This document shows, piece after piece, positions 26,786 to 36,361 of a stretch of 64,000 nucleotides of DNA. Every line of letters starts with the position of its first letter. The first letter of the stretch is position 1. A model generated the notes under the pieces. It searched no databases and was not told where the DNA came from. It saw only the letters and a list, made by a program, of their open reading frames with translations. The translations under genes and the position numbers were made by a program. Source of the DNA: Tulasnella sp. 424 (lineage: Eukaryota; Basidiomycota; Agaricomycetes; Cantharellales; Tulasnellaceae); contig WSUB01000065.1 of NCBI GenBank assembly GCA_019633425.1, positions 143,306-207,305 on the forward strand, in the 5' to 3' direction.

Positions 26786-29526
26786 ATGGCAGCTCGTAAC
26801 CAGAGGTTTGGTCTTCCTTTCTCCAAACACCGCGCCCAATCGGCCACCGTTCAACCGGTACCTCCTGCTACCTCGAACGACCTACGACGATTTGCTCTGG
26901 GAAACTCGACTCAACGCGCTCAAACTGCACCTTCGATGCGGGTCGGTTATCCCACGACAAACTCATCCCCCTTGGCTCTACGAACAATTCAAGGTGGCAA
27001 GGATTCAGAAATGAGGTCCTCGATGGACCCGTTAATCAAGCATGAGGTGGAGAACAGAATCTACGAAGTCAAAGCTGAAGCCTATATCCGCGGTCTCTTG
27101 TATATGTATGGTGACGGAGCGAACCAAGACCGAGACTACCGCTTGGCGATGGATTGTCTGGAGGCCCTAGAGAAGAGAAATTGGAAGAAGGATCAAGTCA
27201 TTCATAATCTCTTGAAGGACAAGGATCTCCCAACCTACGTGAATGGCAAGTTTCCGCATCTCCGCAAGGTTTCCTTGGAGTCCGACTTGTATACTCCCTA
27301 CATCAAGCTCCTCAACTTCGTCACTACCTTCTTCCGTCGGAGGATCCTCAATGTGGATCAAGCCTGGCAGGCCGCGGTGGATCCCAATCCGGCAAAGTCT
27401 CGACTTCGGAGCCAGCATATCAACCAAGCCCTCCGACGGGACTTCTTCGACACCAATAATACCCCTCCCAGATTCTCGAGGTTCCCCGATGAACAGGCGG
27501 AACTCAAACCTGACATCTGTCTCATCCTTCATCGAGGCCAAGATGCAGAAGTACCCCCAACAAGCTTCCATTGGAAGGATATCAAAGTCCCGATCGAGGT
27601 GAAGAGGCAAGAAGAAATCGACATCCACGGCGTCGCGCAAGTGGCACGCTATGCTCGAGCGGTTCTAATGGAGCAATTCGACCGCAAATTTGCTTTCTCC
27701 GTCACTCTCACCCCGACGGAGTGTCGCGTTTTCCACTGGGATACAGTGGGGTCTCATGTCACCGAGGCCATCGATATTCACGATGATCCGGTTCTGTTCT
27801 TGTGGGTAATGGGCCGTTTGGCAACCATGACACCTACCGACTTGGGATACGACGATCACTTCTCCAATGCCGGCAGGGCGTTGTCCTATCAAAACCTTAC
27901 GACGACACTTACCGTCCACGACTCCGGAGTCCGGCAATTTTTCGACCATCAGCTGCCGTCACCAGGTGCAGAGCTAAGCCCTTCCGAATGCTCGAGTGCT
28001 TCTCCCCCGCTTGTTCTCGAGCTTGATACAAGCAAGTTTCTGTTTGAATCGAGGAGTGTCCTCTTCAACAGAGCCACGCGTGTTTGGAAGGGTGTTGTGG
28101 TCGAGAACACAAATCCGTGGACGACCGGTGCCTCCCGCGTCGTCAAGCAAAACTGGGCCGATGATGCTCGACCGAACGAGGGGTATTTTTATCAAGTCGC
28201 GAAAGGGATTCGTGGAGTGGCGCAAATTTCGAGGATGGAAGAATGCGATTACACAAGCGACTATCATTCCAGAATCGATGACCAAGACGTGATCGGTCTC
28301 TTTGGCCCTATAAAAGTGTCCCGTAAGGAAACTGGACATCAGTCTAGCGGTGAAGGGGCTGTAGGCCAAGAAACCACAAACACGGAGGAGTACCGTCTGG
28401 AGAGGGTGTTACTTCGATTTGTCTTCGAGCAGGAAGGGCGCCTGCTGAGCCAGGAGTGTGACAGCGTGGAAGTTCTCGAGGCAGTCGTTCAATGGGTTGA
28501 CGGTGAGCTGTCGAAATACGGCCCCTCTTCTTTACGTGCTGAGTCATAGTTGTTCTTTAGCCTTGATTGCGCTCGACGAGGTCGGGATCATTCACAGGGA
28601 TATCTCCTTCGGAAATCTCCTTCTGCCCCTACCGGACGATTCTGCCGAAGGGAAACAGGCAACAATCATTGATCTCGGTCTGGCACACCTCAAGACAGAA
28701 TCTGGGGATAAACAGCTCTCCGAGCAAGTGCAAGAACCGTTGGGGCACCCCGCGGAGGCCGGAAAGACGACCGATATACGTCAGAGCGATCGGCCCCATC
28801 ATCACGTCACTGTAAGTAAAGGACTCCGGTATTGGTCTTCGCCCTCTTATGATATTTACCCCCCAGGGAACTCTTCCATTTGTTGCGCATGAGCTTTTGT
28901 CTCAGCTCCGGGGACCCACCTCTGAGGGACCGATCAAGCACGAGCTTCACCACGATGTTGAGTCAGTCATCTGGGTCGTGATTTACTTGTGCATGTGGTG
29001 TGGCGGAAGGACTGTGCAGCCATGGGTCAAGGATGTATTCAAGAAGCTGTGCTCCCCAGACATCCGCGAGGTGTTGAACGAAAAGACAAACCTCCTCATC
29101 GTCTGGCCCAAGGACCTCCTCCGCATCGGAGGCCGGTTCGCAGCTCTAGGTGAATTCTTGAAGGACTTCGCAGACTATTTCAAAAAGTGTCGCGATAGTG
29201 AGGAGCCTATCAAGGCCCTTGAGGTTCGACTTTTGGCAGAGAAGCATCGCGACATCCTAAAGCAAGCCAGAGAGAGTGCTGAGCCTGACGCGGGGGCCGC
29301 CTCCCTACCAGCACAACCCAGAACCCCGCCGAAGATTTTGGAAAGCTCTGGAAGGTCGACTTCAAAGCGGACATATTCCGCTGTAGAAAGCGACCCGCTG
29401 CCCGACGTCGAGGGAGAAGCCCGACTTCAGTACGAAGCCGAGAGGCCGGAGACTCCAACTAAAAAGCGAAGGACAGACGCAGCGAGGATGTTGGGGTTTT
29501 CAGCAAGCCGCGGAAATCTTGCTTGA
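26786..29526 (+). CDS. FunK1 fungal-type protein kinase, copy A (875 aa)
   Basis: Member of the FunK1 family of kinases expanded in agaricomycetes; substrates unknown. Three exons (26,786-28,502; 28,561-28,811; 28,867-29,526) join in frame to 875 codons. Residues about 85-360 form an N-terminal region with KPDICLIL (Asp 243), VPIEVKRQ (Glu 271, Lys 273) and QVARYAR, a PD-(D/E)XK nuclease-like pattern. The kinase N-lobe follows, with the probable ATP-binding lysine in SRVVKQNWADDA (Lys 454). Exon 2 carries the catalytic loop GIIHRDISFGNLL and the DLGLAHL metal-binding motif, a DLG form of DFG usual in this family. Exon 3 has the C-lobe motif HDVESVIWVVIYLCM and a basic tail with KKRR near the end, a possible nuclear localisation signal. 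The start is set by the conserved TATA box. All key kinase residues are present. Confidence 0.88.
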
Positions 29527-29640
29527 TTCTTGCATTGCTTGGTTCATTGTGCGCCTGGGTGTAGATTAGCGTGCCGTCAAGTCCTGTACCTTTAGACGAA
29601 TCAGCACAGAATACAACGTACTATGACGCCTGAATTTTAC
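29527..29640 (+). promoter_or_regulatory. Conserved FunK1 3'-UTR element, copy A
   Basis: Sequence after the stop, including GCCGTCAAGTCCTGTACCTT (29,573-29,592) and CACAGAATACAACGTACTAT, recurs with changes after FunK1-D (about 41,010-41,075), FunK1-C (about 39,064-39,170), the C-terminal fragment (about 35,114-35,240), and weakly after FunK1-E. This conservation outside coding sequence suggests a shared 3'-processing or transcript-stability element, or simply recent duplication. Confidence 0.55.
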
Positions 29641-29856
29641 TTCGCTGATGGATGATACGTTTGAAGATTGTGCTCGTCCCGAGGGCAAATCGTCGGAGGC
29701 CTGGTCGGACGACGCGTCCGATCGACCACCGTTCGACATCCTTCAAGCCCCTCCTCAGTAAAGCTATGCACTCCGAACAGCTCGGTTCAACTCGCTCAAT
29801 CTGCACCCGAAATACGGGTCGGTCATCCCACAACGAACTCGACCCGATCGTTCAAG

Positions 29857-31081
29857 ATGGCAAGGGTTCCGATCTCAACAGACTCTCGGATCAGGCTTGA
29901 GGCCGATGGAAGAGCCTACGAAGCTGAAGCTGGAGCCTTTACTCCCGCTCTCATTTCCGGCGACGAAGCGAAGCAGATTCGAGACTCCCGGCTGGCGGAC
30001 GAATGTCTTAACTCGCTGTTGATGGGCCCAGCTATTCAAAAGCACTTGAGGGAAAGTGATACCACCGCTCCTAGAGTCGCTCCAACTTTGAGAACGGAGG
30101 AATGCGATTACACAAGCGAATACTGTGCCATGGTTTATGACAAGGACGACGCATCCCAGGAAGAAACCAAACCTCGAGCTCAATCGAGCAGCACAATAGA
30201 TGGATTTCACGGCGCCGCAAATACAAAGGAGTACCATGTGCGGGGAAAGTTGCTTCGTTTTGTCTTCGAGCAAGAAGGGCGCCCGTTGAACGACACAAAC
30301 GATAGCGCGGAGGTTCTTGAGGCAGTCACACAATGGATTGATGGTGAGATGTCAAAACCCCACCTTGGTTGCTCTTGCGCTGAGTGACCCTTCTCTTATA
30401 GCTTTGATCACTCTGGACAAGGTCAGGGTTTTTCACCAGGGTATCTCATCTGGCAATCTTCTTCCGAAACTGGATCGTTCTGAGGAAGGCGGACAGGCTA
30501 CCATTATCGACGTTGGTCTAGCGCACCTGAAGCCAAGATCCGGGGATTACAAGCTTTACGACCAACCACAAGAAGCGTTGGAGTGCCCCGCGACGACCAG
30601 GGAGGGAAAGACGGCCGATGGGAATCGGAGCGAAGGACCCCACCATCATGTCACAGTAAGTAACGGGTTCCTATACAGTGCCATTCACTCTCTTCTGAGT
30701 CCTGTTCGCTAGGGACCTCTTCCTTTTCTTGCGTGCGTGCTTCTGCGGCAGCTCCGGGTTACCGTTTCGTCCGTGGAACGGATTTCGCACGCCATCCACC
30801 ACGATGTTGAGTCAATCTTCTGGGTCGTTGTCTATTCATGCATGCGGCTTGGTGGTAATACCGTGCAACTGTGGGCCAAAAGGGTAGTGGCGAACCTGTG
30901 CTCCAAAGAGGTCGACACCATGCCCTTCCAGTTAGTCGTTACTGGTTGTAAGCTGTGTGTGAATATCTGGCTTACTACACCTCCACCAGCGCACCAGTCT
31001 GCTCGGGCCACGATAAACTTAAATTACCATCTGCTTCATTCCAAGCTGGGAGACCCAAGGCTATCAGATAGATTGGATTAA
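29857..31081 (+). pseudogene. Truncated FunK1 copy B (open but catalytically dead)
   Basis: Three exons (29,857-30,343; 30,402-30,655; 30,713-31,081) still splice in frame to 369 codons from the first ATG (MARVPISTDSRIRLEADGRA). Compared with copies A and C, about 380 residues are missing: the nuclease-like region and most of the kinase N-lobe including the ATP-binding lysine. The catalytic loop reads VFHQGISSGN, so the catalytic Asp of HRD is replaced; DVGLAHL replaces DLGLAHL. The C-lobe keeps HHDVESIFWVVVYSCM, but homology ends near 30,933 and the tail is unrelated. The conserved TATA promoter and upstream block are absent. I infer a pseudogene, though the intact splicing leaves a pseudokinase product possible. 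Confidence 0.8.
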
Positions 31082-32085
31082 CATTACTGGCACCGCGAGG
31101 CATGTACTCTCCCGTGTTAGCATGAGCTACTCAATTGGACAAACCGCATTGTGAGCCTCGGCGTTTAAGCGATCTCTTCGACCGTATCCGTGCATTTGAA
31201 CCTACTACCACGTACTACGCACGCGGTGCATCCTCACGACCCTTCAAGCCGGGTCCTAATTCGTATATTTCTTGCACGGCATACGTGTCTCGATTACACC
31301 CGGGCCCCTATTCATTGAACGAATCAAATGAGACACCGAACGATAACAACCCACCGTTCGCCAAATTAATCGAGCATTACCCAGATGAGAGAGATCAAGT
31401 GCACCGACAAGGTTCGGCCCTATCATTCTCGATCTGCGCCGCCACTTCCTACGTTCGATTTTTAATCCTTTTTTCGTACGAACCCTTCCCGCCGATGGGT
31501 CCATTCGACTTACTGCTTACACCAAATGCGCTGAAAAGTAACTTAGCTGTCCGGGGGTACATCGCTGATCGATTCTAAGCATACAATCAATTGTTGCACT
31601 GCAACACACGCGTTAGCCTGGGCGTGTGCACTGAAGCCGCGCGTTCACTTGCAGTCCGGTTCGAACCAACTTATTCGAAGGAGAGAGCCCAGAATATGAA
31701 ATTCAGTAGCGATTAGCGGGTTCGAAGATCCGATCGACTAGGGGCCTTAGGGAGCTACTTCGTGGAAGCGAATCGAAGGGTACAACGTTATCTTATTAGC
31801 AGCACCAGATTGCGGGCAACGTGGTGGCTTGCGGTGAACATTCCAAGAGAGAAAAGACCTCGAAAGCGCCCATGACTGTTGCACACTTCCTTCGCCTCAA
31901 GGCAAAGGGCACGGAGGAGAACGGCGCGAGCGCGGTTCGCAGGGCTTCCCGGGTTATAAAGACCCTCAGATTCACCACTACCCCCTCCTGACGCTTCCCC
32001 CTCCCCCTCCCCCACGGCGAAGCTCCTACCTGACCATCGACCCATCTCATCTTCGATCCTGTTTACGTTAAACCATCCGGTGCAA
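31082..32085. other. Intergenic region before the kinase-TPR gene
   Basis: About 1 kb with no supported gene. An open frame at 31,135-31,578 (plus) encodes no recognisable domain. A C-rich pyrimidine tract at about 31,975-32,015 and further C/T-rich sequence precede the ATG at 32,086 and probably belong to its promoter. Confidence 0.5.
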
Positions 32086-34449
32086 ATGGACCAAAAGAGC
32101 GACGCCGACCGTCGTGGTTCGCAAGGATCCGATCCTGGCAATTCTGGCAGTACGCCCCAGCTAAGCAGCAAATTAGTACGTCTCGCCCGAAGCACGAATA
32201 GTGATCACAAGCGCTTACCGTGGTCCGTTTCTACGTAGAGGGATAAACTCCAAAAACTGGCCGAATGGCGAGTCGATTCATCCTCGATCGAATTCCCGGA
32301 AGACGGCCCGGAGTTTCGGGGAGGATTTGCGACGGTTTCACGAGCGTTTTTGGTTTCTAGTTCCGCCTCGAAAAGTAGCGCGGACGGTTCAGCTCAAACC
32401 GGAGGCGAGAACGAGTCTGATGGTGGAACGCCCAAGCGAAAGGTCTGTTCCACTGAGACTCACTTTGTTTCCATAACGAGTCATTGACCGAGTGGTTGGC
32501 TTCCATATGTTAGGCCATAGCGGTAAAGAAACTGAAGATCGAGAATGGGAAGGAAAAAGAGCGAGTATTAGGGGTGAGAATAAGCTATCCCATCGCAGCG
32601 AGCTCTCTCACGTCGCTAAGTCCAATCAGTTGGCACTCAGGGAAGCGGGATTCTTAACCGAGCTTTCTTACGAAAACGTCGTCAAGCTTGAAGGATTTGT
32701 TGAAGATCTGTCCGAAGATAGGGTCTGGCTGGTCTTTCCCTGGGCGGACAATGGAAATTTGAAGGAATTTGTGGCCTCAGCCGACTGGGAAATCCCGGAG
32801 CGAATATGGCTGGTAAGATCAGGAAGCTGACGTTCATGGCACCCTCTGAAGGCCCGTATGACAGATAGACGACGTGGCGAGAGGAGTGGCGTACCTTCAT
32901 AATCAGAGTCCGCCAATCTACCATGGCGACCTCAAATCGGTGGGTCCGGATCATTTACTGCGATATGACGCTTGACAAGCTGAAACTCTACGCTGTGTAG
33001 GCCAACGTGTTGGTAAATTCAGGTTGTCGCGCAGTCATCACGGACTTTGGCTCCGCACGCCGTCTCACGAAAAAGGATCCTCCTGTGCAACCCGAGAAAA
33101 GCAAAAAGGGGGCGCAGCCACCGCTGTCACTCGAGACGGAATTTTGTGAAGCCACGAATACCATGACACTGAAGGGCAATCAATTCACGCTTCGCTGGGC
33201 TGCTCCGGAGCTGCTCATGGAAGATGAACCGGGCATGGAACCTGGCCTATGGAGCGATATCTGGGCATTGGGCTGGATATTTTACGAGGTATACCAAATC
33301 AGGATATTATTATCGCCGGAAGCTTACATCAACGCTGAAATAGGTCATGACGGGTGCCATTCCGTTTCAAAATGTTCAAAAGGACTCCGTTGTTGTTATA
33401 CATGTCATGCAGGGAAAGCTCCCGTCAGTTGCCGACCACGCCAGCATGGTGTTGATCCGGCAACTTTATTCGCTCATGATCACGTGTTGGAGCATCGATC
33501 CCAGCAAAAGGCCAACAGCTGAGGATTGTAGAAAGTTGATGAGTTGGATGGTAGGTAGTGCCGGTTTGGGGGTAATTTGACCACAACTTGACCTGCTGCC
33601 ATATAGCCCATGGTTGTTCCGGATCCGCAGCGGGCCTCAAATACGTCGGATTCCCAGGCCCGCTCTTCTGAACTTCTTATTAAACTGGGGAACATGCATC
33701 GAGCTCAGAATGATTATATCAACGCGTCAAAATTTTACACCGAAGCCTTGGGGATCTGCACGGCTACCGCTGACAAAGCAGGAAAAGCCAACGCTCTGTT
33801 TGGTCTGGCTACGATTCATAAACTTCAAAAGAAGTACAGTGAGGCCGCTACATTCTACACTGAAGTTGCTCAAATTCGCACAGAAATCGGCGACCGAAAA
33901 GGAAGAGCCGAGGGTCTGCGGGGGCTTGCCAAAGTGCATCTACAGCGAAAAGAGTACAGTGAAGCGTTTACGCTCTACTCCGAGGTTGTCCAAATCTGTG
34001 CAGAAATCGGTGATGGACAAGGAAGAGCCGGAGCCTTGCGTAATCTTGCTCATGGGCATCGGGTTCAAGACGAGCTTAGCGAAGCTGTTCCGCTCTACTC
34101 CGAGGCCGCCCAAATCAGCACCGATATTGGCGACAGAAGAGGAAGAGCCGACGCTCTGTGGGGTCTCGCCGAGGTTTATCGGCTTCAAAAACAGTACACC
34201 CAAGCCGTTCAGCTTTTCTCCGAAGTCCTGCAAATCCGTACCGACATTGGAGACAGATACGGAAGAGCTTCGGCTCTAAAGTGCCTTGCCGGCGTCCACC
34301 GCGACCAGGATCAGCACGAAGAGGCAATACGCCTTTATGAACAAGCTGCTGGAATTTCTGAAGAAATCGGAGATACGAAGGAAGCAGAGATAGCATTAAA
34401 ACGCGCCGCTCACTCGCGTCAAAAACTCAAACCGGCGGAGACGGAATGA
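32086..34449 (+). CDS. Protein kinase-TPR fusion protein
   Basis: Tyrosine-kinase-like Ser/Thr kinase followed by six tetratricopeptide repeats. Exon 1 (MDQKSDADRRGSQGS) and exon 2 give the glycine loop FRGGFATVSRAF. The next exon has the ATP-binding lysine in IAVKKLKIENG, then REAGFLTELSYENVVKLEGF. YHGDLKSANVLV is the catalytic loop (HGD form, Asp kept) and TDFGSARRL is a full DFG. RWAAPELLMEDE, WSDIWALGWIFYE and PSKRPTAEDC complete the C-lobe, so the kinase looks active. After the last intron (near 33,550-33,606) comes a run of six 40-residue TPRs (about 33,670-34,420), each ending in a variant of IGDRxGRA, the LGN-like type. Introns are 50-80 nt. It sits inside the FunK1 array but is not a FunK1 kinase. 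TPRs suggest a protein-partner sensing or scaffolding role; this is inference. Confidence 0.88.
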
Positions 34450-34719
34450 TGTTTTGCCGAGACATTTCGAGATCGAGCGAGATTCGGTTTTTGATACCCG
34501 CCTTTATGTCGTGCTATGCATGTTTCTGTACAAGACCGTGAGCTGTGCATGCTGTTGACCGGGAATCTGGCATTCTGTCTCGCTTGTAGTATGTTATCTT
34601 GTTCGGGCGACTTATTCGAATCCATTAGAACTATCCTGTCGTCTGAAACACCTGTATCATGCACTTATCTCATCGTTCTCCTCTCGTCTGAATGAGTCCA
34701 CGTCGGATAGAGCCGCGAA

Positions 34720-35240
34720 TCAAAAGGACTCCATCATGCTACGGACCCAAGAGCCCCTCTCCATCTGCGGCGACTTCGCATCTCTCGGAGCATTTTTGGA
34801 GGAGTTTGCATGTTACATCAAAAGATGTTGGGCCACTAATCAGCCGATCGATGCCTCGAAGGTCAGGGATCTGGCAGTGAAGCATCACAATATTTTAAAG
34901 CAAACCGGGGTCGACGCTGCGGTCATCTTACCTCCGTCAAAAGGTTTGGAAAACTCGGGAGGGTGGTCTTCAAAGCGGACGTGGTTCGTTAGTGAGAGCG
35001 AGCGGCGAATGTCGAACGTCGAGGGAGAAGCCCGACTTCAAAACGAAGAGGAGGGACCGGAGACTCCAACCAAAACGCGAAGGATGAATGACGTGGAACC
35101 GTTGGAGTTGTGAACAAACAACGAAAGCCTTGCTTGGTTCTTGCATTCTTGGTTTGCTCTGTGCCTGAGTGTACTAGTGGGGACACCGTTAAGTCCAGTA
35201 CCTTTGTATTGACAGTATAGAATACTGCGTACGGTGATGT
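34720..35240 (+). pseudogene. FunK1 C-terminal fragment and 3' UTR
   Basis: From 34,720 to TGA 35,113 the sequence encodes the FunK1 C-terminus only: GDFASLGAFLEEFACYIK, KVRDLAVKHHNILKQTGVD, then the charged tail ERRMSNVEGEARLQNEEEG. It is closest to copy C. The 3'-UTR homology continues past 35,240. All kinase motifs are missing and there is no promoter. It directly follows the kinase-TPR gene, so it marks where a FunK1 gene was cut by rearrangement. Confidence 0.85.
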
Positions 35241-35379
35241 TGCCCTGTGGTCCAGGTTATGCGTAGCACCTCTCGATAATTGCGCTTTCTCGCAGAAAAC
35301 TCGTTGGAGATATAAGTAGTCGGACAATAGAGTCGATTCCATGGTATACTTGAAAGCGCACCAACTTCCCGCGTGACCC

Positions 35380-35560
35380 ATATTGCTAGCTTCAACATTC
35401 CGTCGATCCACGTACACAAGTAAGCGAGAACCCAAATGATTGACTCGATATCGTAGTGAATCGCTTGTTGGACCTGAGCCACAGCAACAAAAAGACGAGT
35501 AGGCCGGTGAACAGAGACCAGAAGAGAGAAACAACCAATACACGATCCCTTCACCAGCCA
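35380..35560 (-). pseudogene. Inverted FunK1 relic upstream of copy C
   Basis: On the minus strand this region reads VQQAIHYDIESIIWVLAYLC, a clear match to the FunK1 C-lobe motif. The preceding bases resemble the end of FunK1 intron 2. It is the partner of the relic at about 25,815 and lies in the same position relative to the full-length gene downstream. Confidence 0.68.
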
Positions 35561-35739
35561 TCGGCACATTATAGTGGAGCCGGTCGCTCCGAAGTCGAAG
35601 CACTATCGCTTCTGCTCTTCTTCGAGTCGTCAGTTAGCAAGCCAAAGGCATTTTCGGGCAACTCGTTGAACTGGCGTGGGGATGGATGTTGCTCAGGCTC
35701 ATCGTCAGGTTGAACTTTTCGGTCATATGCGTTCTATCC

Positions 35740-36040
35740 GATGGGTCAAATATTTTGGAAGTACTAGAGTGAGAAGGGAGGGAAAAGCGACCAGAATGAG
35801 CAGGAGCACCCCACCAGCTAGTCGCACATCTTCGTCTGTGTTTATCGTTGTGGCGGCTTCAGCTCAGTCTTCAAAACGACACTTTGGTAGACCCCACCTG
35901 CCTAGACAACGAGGTTCAGCGCTTGATCGATTGCTGGGTACATCGACCGTCGTGTCCCTATCAGATTATCGCGACGAACGAACATCAAAGTGTTGACTGC
36001 AATTCTCCTTGGGTGCAGGGACGTCTTACCTACATGATTC
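35740..36040 (+). repeat. Conserved FunK1 upstream block, copy C
   Basis: Closely resembles the block upstream of FunK1-A (26,140-26,460) and, in part, the one upstream of FunK1-E. Here one frame is open through TLVDPTCLDNEVQRLIDCW, suggesting that it may derive from a small exon or an upstream reading frame; in A the same frame has a stop. Confidence 0.7.
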
Positions 36041-36189
36041 AGATCGAATTACGAACAGCCTTCAATCCTTTAAGTAGTTCTGGTCATTATCTCGAACAGG
36101 CGCCGTGATGGACTCAGAGTTCTAACATCTATTGACTCGACTTGCCTTGGAAGACTGCGCTGAAGCCGCCTAGACGCGCTCCCCGACAA

Positions 36190-36361
36190 ATGGGGACAAA
36201 CAGTTCACAGTTTGCCCTTGTTTCTTCTCACTTTTGTCCTCTCCAAAAGACTCCTCCCGTCTTTGCTCAACTGATTTCAACGATTTTGTCCCGTGGAGCC
36301 GAGCCTATATAACCGACAGGTTGATAGCGACTGTGAGTGTCATCCACCCCCCGATCCCAAC
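36190..36361 (+). promoter_or_regulatory. FunK1-C core promoter with TATA box
   Basis: TATATAA at 36,306-36,312 lies 50 nt before the ATG, with GACTCCTCCCGTCTTTGCTC about 40 nt upstream of it. Arrangement and sequence match copy A. Confidence 0.72.

Noticed and set aside
31135..31578. 147-codon plus-strand frame upstream of the kinase-TPR gene
   Set aside because: No domain and no conserved partner; probably chance.
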